The notes below the pieces were generated by a model. The model did not search any database. It had not been told where the DNA came from and saw nothing but the letters and a program-made list of their open reading frames with translations. Below, in pieces: positions 1-5,232 of a stretch of DNA of 7,819 nt. A program made the translations under genes and the position numbers. Position 1 is the stretch's first letter. The number at the start of each line of letters is the position of its first letter. Location: NCBI GenBank assembly GCA_014799525.1, contig JAAVHW010000006.1:1-7819 (forward strand), read 5' to 3'. Source of the DNA: Clostridiales bacterium (lineage in GTDB: Bacteria; Bacillota; Clostridia; Christensenellales; CAG-917).

Positions 1-31
1 GTCTCGGGTTCAAGTCCCGATAGCAGCTCCA
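1..31 (+). tRNA. 3' end of a tRNA (partial; Thr more likely than Gly)
   Basis: The window opens inside a tRNA. A 5-bp T stem (TCGGG at 4-8 with CCCGA at 16-20) closes the standard 7-base loop TTCAAGT at 9-15. The 3' acceptor strand TAGCAGC (21-27), discriminator T28 and an encoded CCA (29-31) follow. The 5' acceptor strand must therefore read close to GCTGCTA. The anticodon lies outside the window. A GCTGxTA acceptor with U73 is common in threonine tRNAs of Clostridia, and glycine tRNAs also end in GCTCCA, so the isotype is an inference only. Confidence 0.88.
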
Positions 32-62
32 AACTCAGTCCAATGTGGACTGAGTTTTTCTT
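32..62 (+). terminator. Intrinsic terminator of the tRNA
   Basis: A perfect 11-bp stem, AACTCAGTCCA (32-42) with TGGACTGAGTT (46-56), closes the triloop ATG and runs into a T-rich tail (55-62). It begins at the base after CCA, so it ends the tRNA transcript and leaves a very short 3' trailer. Confidence 0.93.
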
Positions 63-72
63 ATCTCGTGAC

Positions 73-155
73 TTGCGACAAAATTGTATTTTGTCGGCAA
101 TCTTTGCTTGCAACCCGATTCGGCTGACGCTCCGCTATTACGCGTGCAAGCACGC
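73..155. repeat. Inverted-repeat-rich intergenic stretch
   Basis: No gene is visible between the tRNA terminator and the next promoter, but the stretch is structured. A hairpin TTGC-GACAAAA (73-83) pairs with TTTTGTC-G-GCAA (89-100), with one bulged G. TGCTTGCA (105-112) has its exact reverse complement TGCAAGCA at 145-152. GCGTGC-AA-GCACGC forms a 14-nt palindrome at 142-155. Such nested symmetry suggests a small dispersed palindromic element or the scar of an inserted one. Copy number elsewhere in the genome cannot be seen from here. Confidence 0.45.
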
Positions 156-157
156 TA

Positions 158-178
158 CAAGTCCCGATAGCGGTTCCA
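158..178 (+). repeat. Near-copy of the tRNA 3' end (possible attachment-site scar)
   Basis: The 21 bases at 158-178 match the tRNA 3' end at 11-31 at 19 positions, covering half of the T loop, the T-stem 3' strand, the acceptor 3' strand and CCA. The two differences fall in the acceptor strand (TAGCAGC becomes TAGCGGT). No T-stem 5' strand precedes it, so it is not a second complete tRNA. Direct copies of tRNA 3' ends are what tyrosine-recombinase elements leave, but only 147 bases separate the copies and no integrase is present. A decayed tandem tRNA is the alternative. Confidence 0.55.
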
Positions 179-182
179 CTCG

Positions 183-217
183 GAAAAGTACGTTGATATG
201 CGTGCTTTTCTTTTTTT
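183..217 (+). terminator. Intrinsic terminator after the tRNA-like copy
   Basis: GAAAAGTACG (183-192) pairs with CGTGCTTTTC (201-210) over 10 bp including one G-T pair. The loop is 8 bases and is followed by seven T residues (211-217). It sits just downstream of the tRNA 3'-end copy, repeating the tRNA-then-terminator order at the start of the window. It also insulates the promoter at 235-263 from upstream readthrough. Confidence 0.8.
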
Positions 218-234
218 GATTAGCGAGGTTGCTA

Positions 235-263
235 TTGCACACTTGTATGTTTTGTGATATAAT
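235..263 (+). promoter_or_regulatory. Housekeeping sigma promoter, extended -10
   Basis: TTGCAC (235-240), a 17-base spacer and a perfect TATAAT (258-263) form a near-consensus promoter. TG at 255-256 adds an extended -10 element. Transcription should start near 270, giving a leader of about 22 bases before the membrane-protein gene at 292. Confidence 0.88.
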
Positions 264-291
264 ATTAAATACATAAGTTATAGGGGGAAAT

Positions 292-687
292 ATGTTCAGG
301 GCTATTTGGAATTTTTTGACGTTTTGGTCGCGCCTTAGCACCAAGTACAACAGAATTGCGAGCGACCCTGAGCTGCGCGAGAAGTCGATATGCTTTGGCG
401 TTGAGTCAATCGTAAGCTCGATTTTCGGTGCGGTGATTATTGCGCTGTGCACGCTTGGCATATCGGCACTGATTGGCGGCTCTACACTTGGCATTATCTT
501 TATTGTACTGCTTGTGATAGTCGCGGTCGTATCGCTCGTACAGCTTATCATACGCGGGCTGATTACAATGATATACCAACGACGACTCAACAAAAAGCCA
601 ATCGGAACTTCTGCACTTTTATTTTGGGTTTGGTCGGTTACAGCGTCAATAGCCTTTCCCGTATGTATGTTGGTCAAAGTATTATAA
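292..687 (+). CDS. Small three-helix membrane protein of unknown function
   Basis: This 131-residue protein is not one I recognise. It starts at ATG 292, with AGGGGG at 282-287 four bases upstream and a strong promoter just before, so expression is well supported. The N-terminal 40 residues are amphipathic and charged (a WNFLTFWSRL helix, then a Lys/Arg/Glu segment). Three hydrophobic segments follow at about residues 42-64, 67-90 and 108-130. Basic residues between helices 2 and 3 (around YQRRLNKK) suggest that loop is cytoplasmic by the positive-inside rule. There is no signal peptidase motif or catalytic signature. The downstream phosphodiesterase gene, itself membrane-anchored, begins 49 bases later on the same strand and may be co-transcribed, so a shared envelope role is possible but unproven. 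Confidence 0.8.
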   Translation: MFRAIWNFLTFWSRLSTKYNRIASDPELREKSICFGVESIVSSIFGAVIIALCTLGISALIGGSTLGIIFIVLLVIVAVVSLVQLIIRGLITMIYQRRLNKKPIGTSALLFWVWSVTASIAFPVCMLVKVL

Positions 688-693
688 AAAACT

Positions 694-718
694 GCTGTAA
701 GCGAAATTCGTTTACGGC
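694..718 (+). other. Intercistronic hairpin
   Basis: Bases 694-704 and 708-718 form an 11-bp stem with two G-T pairs and the triloop AAT. It is followed by ATAATTTT rather than a clean T tract. It lies between the membrane-protein stop and the ribosome site of the next gene (GGGGTG, 727-732). It may be a weak terminator, an attenuator or an mRNA-processing and stability element. No separate promoter for the downstream gene is evident, which favours partial readthrough. Confidence 0.5.
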
Positions 719-736
719 ATAATTTTGGGGTGAATT

Positions 737-1843
737 ATGGAAAACGATGTCAAAAATGACAACTCATCAAATGGCATACTGTCAGAGATGAGCGCAAAGC
801 GCGAGGCGAAGGCGGCGGAGAAAAAGCGCCGCAGCAAGCTTGCAAAGAAGATAGCATTGCCGATTGTCGGCGCATTGCTGTTTGTGTTTATTCTCAATAT
901 TATCATTCTGCCGTTGACTGGCGCAGGTAAGAGAGTAGCGCACGTCAGCGAGTACGGTGGCGACAATCAGTATATAACCTTTGATAAGCAAGGTACGCTC
1001 CTGTCGGCACACCGCGCGGGCGGAGAGCTTGCTCCCGAGGAGACTTTGGCGGCGTTCGAGCTTTGTATGAATTCGGACTACTATGTTGACATAGTGGAAT
1101 TTGACTTGCATCTCACAAAGGACGGACATCTCGTGCTTATGCACGACCACGAGGTTGACCGTACGTCTAACGGTGAGAAGGTGTTTGGCAAAAAGGGCGT
1201 AAAGATACAGGATAAGACGTTGGCAGAGCTTAAAACGCTCAACTTCGGATATAACTTCCAAGACCCCGAAACGGGCAAATATATCTATCGCGACCTTGCG
1301 GATGACGAGATTCCCGATAACATACGCATACTTACGCTTGAGGAGATTTTGACTTATCTTGAAGAGCAGCGCCCCGACAAGAGCTTGAACTATATCATCG
1401 AGATAAAGGACAAGGGCAAGGTTGGCAAGAAGGCTATGGATATGCTTTATGACGCAATGGTAAGGCATGACATTCTCAATCGCACGATTGTAGGCACGTT
1501 CAACGGAGATATATCAAAGTACATTGACAATGAGTACAAGAGTAAGGACGTAAAGCGTTCGGCTGGCATACTTGAAGTTCTCAATTTCTATTATGCCTTC
1601 CTGTGGGGAGTAAAGCAGAATCCCGACAAGCTCGCGTTTGACGTATTGCAAATACCTATGGGCTTTGACGGCTTCTTCGATATGTCTACGCAGGCGTTCA
1701 TCGACTATGCACACAGCCTTGGCATTGCGGTGCAATACTGGACGATAAACGACGCTGACGACATCGCCAAGCTGACGGAGAGAGGCGCGGACGCAATTAT
1801 GACAGACGACCCCAAGCTCGCCGACAGCGTTATGCACGGTTGA
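737..1843 (+). CDS. Membrane-anchored glycerophosphodiester phosphodiesterase
   Basis: This 368-residue protein belongs to the GDPD family, TIM-barrel enzymes that hydrolyse glycerophosphodiesters to glycerol-3-phosphate and an alcohol using a divalent metal. The N-terminus is cytoplasmic and highly basic (residues 21-38). One transmembrane helix at about 39-62 should place the catalytic domain (about 86-368) outside the cell. Family motifs are intact: AHR with H92 and R93, the metal-binding PEET with E101, EFD with E121 and D123, HDH with the second catalytic H136, DRTSNG at 141-146, IEIK with E222, QYWTIND at 333-339 and a closing GADAIMTDDP at 350-359. The start at ATG 737 has GGGGTG four bases upstream. 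Candidate substrates are deacylated phospholipids or glycerophosphate polymers of the envelope; the sequence does not decide between them. It ends the + strand unit, 58 bases before a strong terminator. Confidence 0.94.
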   Translation: MENDVKNDNSSNGILSEMSAKREAKAAEKKRRSKLAKKIALPIVGALLFVFILNIIILPLTGAGKRVAHVSEYGGDNQYITFDKQGTLLSAHRAGGELAPEETLAAFELCMNSDYYVDIVEFDLHLTKDGHLVLMHDHEVDRTSNGEKVFGKKGVKIQDKTLAELKTLNFGYNFQDPETGKYIYRDLADDEIPDNIRILTLEEILTYLEEQRPDKSLNYIIEIKDKGKVGKKAMDMLYDAMVRHDILNRTIVGTFNGDISKYIDNEYKSKDVKRSAGILEVLNFYYAFLWGVKQNPDKLAFDVLQIPMGFDGFFDMSTQAFIDYAHSLGIAVQYWTINDADDIAKLTERGADAIMTDDPKLADSVMHG

Positions 1844-1901
1844 TTTGATAGCCGATAGAGTATAAGGCAAACTTATATTAATAGAGTATAAATAAATATA
1901 T

Positions 1902-1937
1902 ACGGCGCAAATTGCAAATTTGCGCCGTTATTTTTTT
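1902..1937 (+). terminator. Intrinsic terminator between convergent genes
   Basis: ACGGCGCAAATT (1902-1913) and AATTTGCGCCGT (1917-1928) form a perfect 12-bp stem with loop GCA, followed by TATTTTTTT. It ends the phosphodiesterase transcript. Read on the - strand, the stem is followed by an AT-rich but poorer T tract, so it may also stop the convergent acetyltransferase unit, whose last stop codon is at 1962. Confidence 0.93.
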
Positions 1938-1961
1938 AAACACAAGATGGTAAATTGAAAT

Positions 1962-2417
1962 TTATCGTACTTGTTTTTCCATTACATAATTAGTCAAAGC
2001 AATTCCATTTCTTTCAACTTGTTGCTCTTTGACAACCTTAAAACCTCTTTGTTCAAAGAAAGGTTTAGCCGTTATAGATGCGTAAGTAATAATTTTATCT
2101 ACCTTAACAGCGCGTTCTAACTCGTTACAGATTGCTGTTGCAATTCCACGTCGCTGATAGTCCCTGTGAACAAACAGCCTATCAAGATAACCCGATTTAT
2201 CAATATCGCCAAACCCGACTATAATATTATTTTCAACCGCAACAACAGTATAATGCTCGGAAAGTGATTTATTCCACACCTCTAAATCTATTTTGTCAGT
2301 AGCCCAAACATTTAACTGCTCTTGCGAATAATCTTTGGCATTTATAGTATGAACGGTATGATAAAACAGTTTTACTAAATCCTCGCAGTCTTTCGGCGTA
2401 TATTGTCTGATAATCAT
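1962..2417 (-). CDS. GNAT family N-acetyltransferase, YafP-like
   Basis: This 151-residue protein has the length and motif order of a complete GNAT enzyme, which transfers acetyl from acetyl-CoA to an amine. The acetyl-CoA pyrophosphate loop is visible as YQRRGIAT (residues 87-94) after the strand LDRLFVH (79-84). The C-terminal ASITAKPFFEQRGF (113-126) and the following VVKEQQVERNG closely resemble what I recall of Escherichia coli YafP, as does the N-terminal pattern around YSQEQLNVWA. The acceptor substrate is unknown. AGAGGA lies just upstream of ATG 2417. The gene follows the beta-helix acetyltransferase after 20 bases and is probably co-transcribed with it. Its sequence is strikingly AT-rich (the 60 bases at 2041-2100 contain 18 G+C), unlike the flanking genes, which suggests later acquisition. 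Confidence 0.92.
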   Translation of the reverse strand: MIIRQYTPKDCEDLVKLFYHTVHTINAKDYSQEQLNVWATDKIDLEVWNKSLSEHYTVVAVENNIIVGFGDIDKSGYLDRLFVHRDYQRRGIATAICNELERAVKVDKIITYASITAKPFFEQRGFKVVKEQQVERNGIALTNYVMEKQVR

Positions 2418-2437
2418 TTAGTCCTCTAAATTGAAAT

Positions 2438-2989
2438 TTATTTTGTGTATTTTAATATTTGAGCAGGATTGCCACCGACTACTGCGTAATCGGGAACATC
2501 TTTCGTTACAACGCTTCCTGCGCCCACAACGGCACCTTCGCCGATTGTAACACCTTTCATTATGATAGAATTAAAGCCAATCCACGCCTTATCTTTTATA
2601 ACAACGGGCGCAGTTTTGATAACCGACTTATCGCTGTTTTTACCCATACAATGATTTTCTATATCTTGCCTTGCCGCCTTTGTTTCTTTTAATCTATCTG
2701 CCGACACAATAGAGTGCATATTGCTATCAACTATCGTGCAACCCCAAGAAATCATAACGTCATTGCCGATTGTAATACCCGTAGTGCAATAAAAAGTCGT
2801 ACCCTCGTTAATCAACACTCTATCGCCGATTTTCATTTCAGAATTTTCAATATTTATCGTGCCGTCTATAACGCAATCCTCGCCAATTGTTAAATAAATC
2901 TTTTCTTCTTGCGAGCGGCAATTAAATTGCATATTATCAATTATTGATTTTTCGCCTTTTTTTATAAACTTTGAATTTTCTGTTTTCAT
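2438..2989 (-). CDS. Hexapeptide-repeat (left-handed beta-helix) O-acetyltransferase
   Basis: This 183-residue protein is built from hexapeptide repeats such as [33 protein letters not shown] and, after an inserted loop, [33 protein letters not shown]. These pack as a left-handed beta-helix in trimeric acyl-CoA transferases of the maltose/xenobiotic acetyltransferase group. H92, in NMHSI within the loop after the coil at 70-88, is the likely catalytic base. The C-terminal [14 protein letters not shown] (167-180) is the usual capping motif that contacts CoA. The acceptor could be a sugar hydroxyl in a cell-surface polysaccharide or a free metabolite or drug; sequence alone does not tell. The start at ATG 2989 has GGAGC just upstream and a promoter at 3025-3053. 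It is AT-rich (21 G+C in the 60 bases at 2821-2880) and heads a two-gene unit with the GNAT. Confidence 0.9.
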   Translation of the reverse strand: MKTENSKFIKKGEKSIIDNMQFNCRSQEEKIYLTIGEDCVIDGTINIENSEMKIGDRVLINEGTTFYCTTGITIGNDVMISWGCTIVDSNMHSIVSADRLKETKAARQDIENHCMGKNSDKSVIKTAPVVIKDKAWIGFNSIIMKGVTIGEGAVVGAGSVVTKDVPDYAVVGGNPAQILKYTK

Positions 2990-3024
2990 AATTGCTCCGC
3001 TAAATTACTGTTTATCGTAGTTGC

Positions 3025-3053
3025 AGTATAGCAAAACCGTAATAAAAAAGCAA
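3025..3053 (-). promoter_or_regulatory. Promoter of the acetyltransferase pair
   Basis: On the - strand TTGCTT (3048-3053), a 17-base spacer and TATACT (3025-3030) form a good sigma-A promoter, with TG of an extended -10 immediately upstream. The leader to ATG 2989 would be about 30 bases. The -35 element lies inside the 3' arm and T tract of the preceding operon's terminator. Confidence 0.78.
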
Positions 3054-3080
3054 GGAAAGCATAGTTTATCTTTCCTTGCT
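3044..3080 (-). terminator. Intrinsic terminator of the GH3-lipoprotein operon
   Basis: On the - strand AGCAAGGAAAG (from 3080) pairs with CTTTCCTTGCT (ending at 3049) over 11 bp with a 10-base loop, and runs into TTTTTT. It lies about 70 bases after the lipoprotein stop codon. The + strand has no T tract on its side, so it works only for the - strand. Confidence 0.85.
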
Positions 3081-3105
3081 GATTATGCTGTTGTGATAAT
3101 CCAAT

Positions 3106-3122
3106 AAGCTTAAATTAAGCTT
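3106..3122. repeat. Short palindrome with two HindIII-type sites
   Basis: AAGCTTA (3106-3112) and TAAGCTT (3116-3122) are exact inverted copies around AAT. It lies between the lipoprotein stop and the main terminator. It could be a minor 3'-end stability hairpin, but the stem is weak and AT-rich and may be incidental. Confidence 0.35.
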
Positions 3123-3148
3123 TTAATGGTTTGATAAGAACATTTCGC

Positions 3149-5215
3149 TTATCTGATTGTGATGTACAGGGTGAAGGAGTAGCCCTCGACGCCAGCATAC
3201 GTATCCGTGCTGGTAGGCACTGTGTGTGTAACGGAGTAGCCTTGTCCGTTTCCTTTGAATGCATCTTTGACAGCTTGATTTATTGCGGTGTTATCGGCGC
3301 AATACTCAACGGTCACAAACAAGTCAATCGTTACGGTTGCCCCGATTGTATCCTTTGCAGCGCACGTAGCAATGTATGTAAAGAGTGCGGTCAGTTCATC
3401 CAAGTTTTCAATGACGTAGTCGCAGGAGTCGTCCTGTTTCTCGCCGTAATAGACGTGAGAATATGGATTGGTCTGTGTGACCGCATCGCAGCCTACGTTA
3501 TTATAATTGTTTGCAGTCTGACCAAGCGCAGCCTTTTGTGCGTCGGTGAAGAGGAAGTCGTCAATTGACAAAACCTCGTTTGTACCCCTGTTATTCAGCG
3601 TTTGCTTTTTGTTTGCCCAAGTCGCGTCGGTGGCGTACCATTCCTTCTCGCCGTCGCCGTTGACGTCAAGCCAAACCTTGTTCCACGCATGGTCCTTGCT
3701 TGTCACGCGAATGCACTTGATATTCTCCAAGCCCGCGAGTACGCAGAACGCTTTTGAAATTCCGTCGCAAACGGCGATATTGTACAGGAATACGCCCTCA
3801 AGATAATAGGAAGAGCAGTATTGCCATACGCGAGCCTCGCCGTTTATGGTTGTGGCGTCCACAATGCCGTGGTCGTACTGTATTTCTCTGACGAGCCACA
3901 AATATATCGCGCGTACCTTGTCCAAGTCGGACATGCCGTCGTCAATGATTTGCCTTGAAACGGCTTTTGCCTTATTGAGTATATTCTGCGCAATAGAGCC
4001 TTGGGTGGCTATCGGGATATATCCATGCTCGAATGCGTAGAAGAGTTGGTCGGAGGTTGTGACGCTCATCTCGTAGTTGCGCTTCTTGTACGGGAAGTTG
4101 TCAAAGCTCGCGCTTCTCGTATTTGGATATTCCTCAAACTGATATGAGTTGAATTGCTGATAAAGCTCTACAGGATAGCCCTCGCTGTTCGGAGAAATGG
4201 TTGCAACCTGATTATAGTCGTTTTTGCTAAGGCAATATGCGGAAATGTAGGTAAGCTCGCCAGATTGCGGATAGCCCACGCTCAGTCCCCAGTTTGCGGC
4301 GGTATGCAGGTCGACTGCCTTGCTAAGATAGTTCATAACAAAGTTTTCTGCATTCTTATCTGTCGATAGGGAAACGTATTCAATATTGAAATACTTTCTG
4401 TTGTCTTGAGTCAGGTGGAAGAGGGTGATGTAGTCAAACAAAAGCGTAAGCTCCTGCTCACTCTTGATTGAGATGAGGTCGCTGCGCTCGCTTCCTTTGG
4501 CTTCAAACGTATCGATATAGTCAAGGAGCATATCGCGCTGACAGAATTTGCAGGTGTACGCCTCATACGTGTGCGAGCTGAGCTTGCTGTCATAGTCTAT
4601 CTCCTCGTAGGAGTAGTCGCAGCCCTTGCATACAAACACGGTGTAGTTGTACTCGGTGCAAATTGTCTGAACAAGCGTTCCGTCAAAGGAGTGGCTTGAG
4701 ATTTCGCACTTATTGCCGCAGCCGTATTTGCATATTTGCCAGTGTCCGTCGCTGTTGTAGAGGACGTTGCCGTCGCCGATATGCGGCAGAGAATCCACGT
4801 CCTGCGTATAGCTGTCGTCACACCTACTGCAAGTGTAGGTTGCCGTGCCTGCTTGAGTGCATGTAGCGGTGCTTGCGCTCACAATATAGTCGTGTCCGAG
4901 TTTTTCGCTTACTCTCGTATCCTTGTATTCGCAGAGAGTGCAGACGTAATCGATGATTCCGTCCTCCGTACACGACTGTTCAGATATAGTCGTACCATCG
5001 TCATACACGTGGTCGCCAAACTCCTTGTCGGGTACGTCATAGAAGTATCCGCCAGGTAAGGGATATCTTGTAAAGCCCTTCGTCTGACAGTTGCCGTCAT
5101 AGTGTGTGGCGATGGATGCGCCTGTTTGTTGTGCGTCGCCGTTGCAAGCCGTAAATGCGATAAGACCGCATATCACGACAAGCAAGGCGACGATGAATGC
5201 CAAAGGCTTTTTCAT
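3149..5215 (-). CDS. Lipoprotein with Cys/His repeats and a transglutaminase-like domain
   Basis: This is a 688-residue surface lipoprotein. The signal peptide (MKK, then a hydrophobic run to residue 20) ends in a lipobox FTAC with lipidated C24. Residues 43-225 hold a Cys/His repeat array: units 82-108 and 119-145 both follow C-x9-C-x2-C-x12-H, and units at about 162-175, 186-215 and 222-225 are variants. Paired CxxC with His suggests zinc-ribbon-like folds. Residues 425-560 form a transglutaminase-like core with candidate triad C483 (AVCDGIS), H509 (DHAWN) and D530 (ATDATWA). This fold includes peptidases and crosslinking enzymes. An EF-hand-like DVNGDGEKE lies at 517-525. Segments at about 247-330 and 599-688 look like a duplicated flanking domain (ELTxLFxYI in both). 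The start at ATG 5215 has GGAG upstream. It follows the GH3 gene by 17 bases, so it is probably co-transcribed. The substrate is unknown; cell-wall or host-protein processing is a guess. Confidence 0.88.
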   Translation of the reverse strand: MKKPLAFIVALLVVICGLIAFTACNGDAQQTGASIATHYDGNCQTKGFTRYPLPGGYFYDVPDKEFGDHVYDDGTTISEQSCTEDGIIDYVCTLCEYKDTRVSEKLGHDYIVSASTATCTQAGTATYTCSRCDDSYTQDVDSLPHIGDGNVLYNSDGHWQICKYGCGNKCEISSHSFDGTLVQTICTEYNYTVFVCKGCDYSYEEIDYDSKLSSHTYEAYTCKFCQRDMLLDYIDTFEAKGSERSDLISIKSEQELTLLFDYITLFHLTQDNRKYFNIEYVSLSTDKNAENFVMNYLSKAVDLHTAANWGLSVGYPQSGELTYISAYCLSKNDYNQVATISPNSEGYPVELYQQFNSYQFEEYPNTRSASFDNFPYKKRNYEMSVTTSDQLFYAFEHGYIPIATQGSIAQNILNKAKAVSRQIIDDGMSDLDKVRAIYLWLVREIQYDHGIVDATTINGEARVWQYCSSYYLEGVFLYNIAVCDGISKAFCVLAGLENIKCIRVTSKDHAWNKVWLDVNGDGEKEWYATDATWANKKQTLNNRGTNEVLSIDDFLFTDAQKAALGQTANNYNNVGCDAVTQTNPYSHVYYGEKQDDSCDYVIENLDELTALFTYIATCAAKDTIGATVTIDLFVTVEYCADNTAINQAVKDAFKGNGQGYSVTHTVPTSTDTYAGVEGYSFTLYITIR

Positions 5216-5232
5216 GATTTCTCCACAGCGTA

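Noticed and set aside
100..178. A complete second tRNA gene
   Set aside because: Only the 3' 21 bases resemble a tRNA. There is no T-stem 5' strand, anticodon arm or D arm, and the matching acceptor strand is only about 45 bases away.
1..291. Intact integrative element between the two tRNA 3' copies
   Set aside because: The copies are 147 bases apart, with no room for an integrase or cargo. At most this is a scar.
138..677. 179-residue open frame on the - strand opposite the membrane protein
   Set aside because: It has low-complexity Ser/Thr/Ile content and no convincing ribosome site, and it runs through a terminator and promoter belonging to the + strand. The + frame has a strong promoter and start.
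782..1468. 228-residue open frame on the - strand inside the phosphodiesterase gene
   Set aside because: It is opposite a gene with intact GDPD motifs and has no family signature of its own.
1962..2989. Acetyltransferase pair as a GNAT-type toxin-antitoxin module
   Set aside because: The partner is a hexapeptide-repeat enzyme rather than a small DNA-binding antitoxin, and the GNAT resembles YafP rather than the TacT/AtaT toxins.
2990..3148. Riboswitch or small RNA in the gap between the two - strand units
   Set aside because: The gap is accounted for by a terminator, a promoter and a short palindrome, and no aptamer-like core is visible.
3131..3568. 145-residue open frame on the + strand opposite the lipoprotein gene
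   Set aside because: It is antisense to the coding region, has no promoter or ribosome site, and its cysteines mirror the opposite strand's codons.
4540..5089. Repeats in the lipoprotein gene as a CRISPR-like or DNA-level tandem array
   Set aside because: The periodicity is in protein cysteine and histidine spacing. The DNA units have diverged and lie in an open coding frame.
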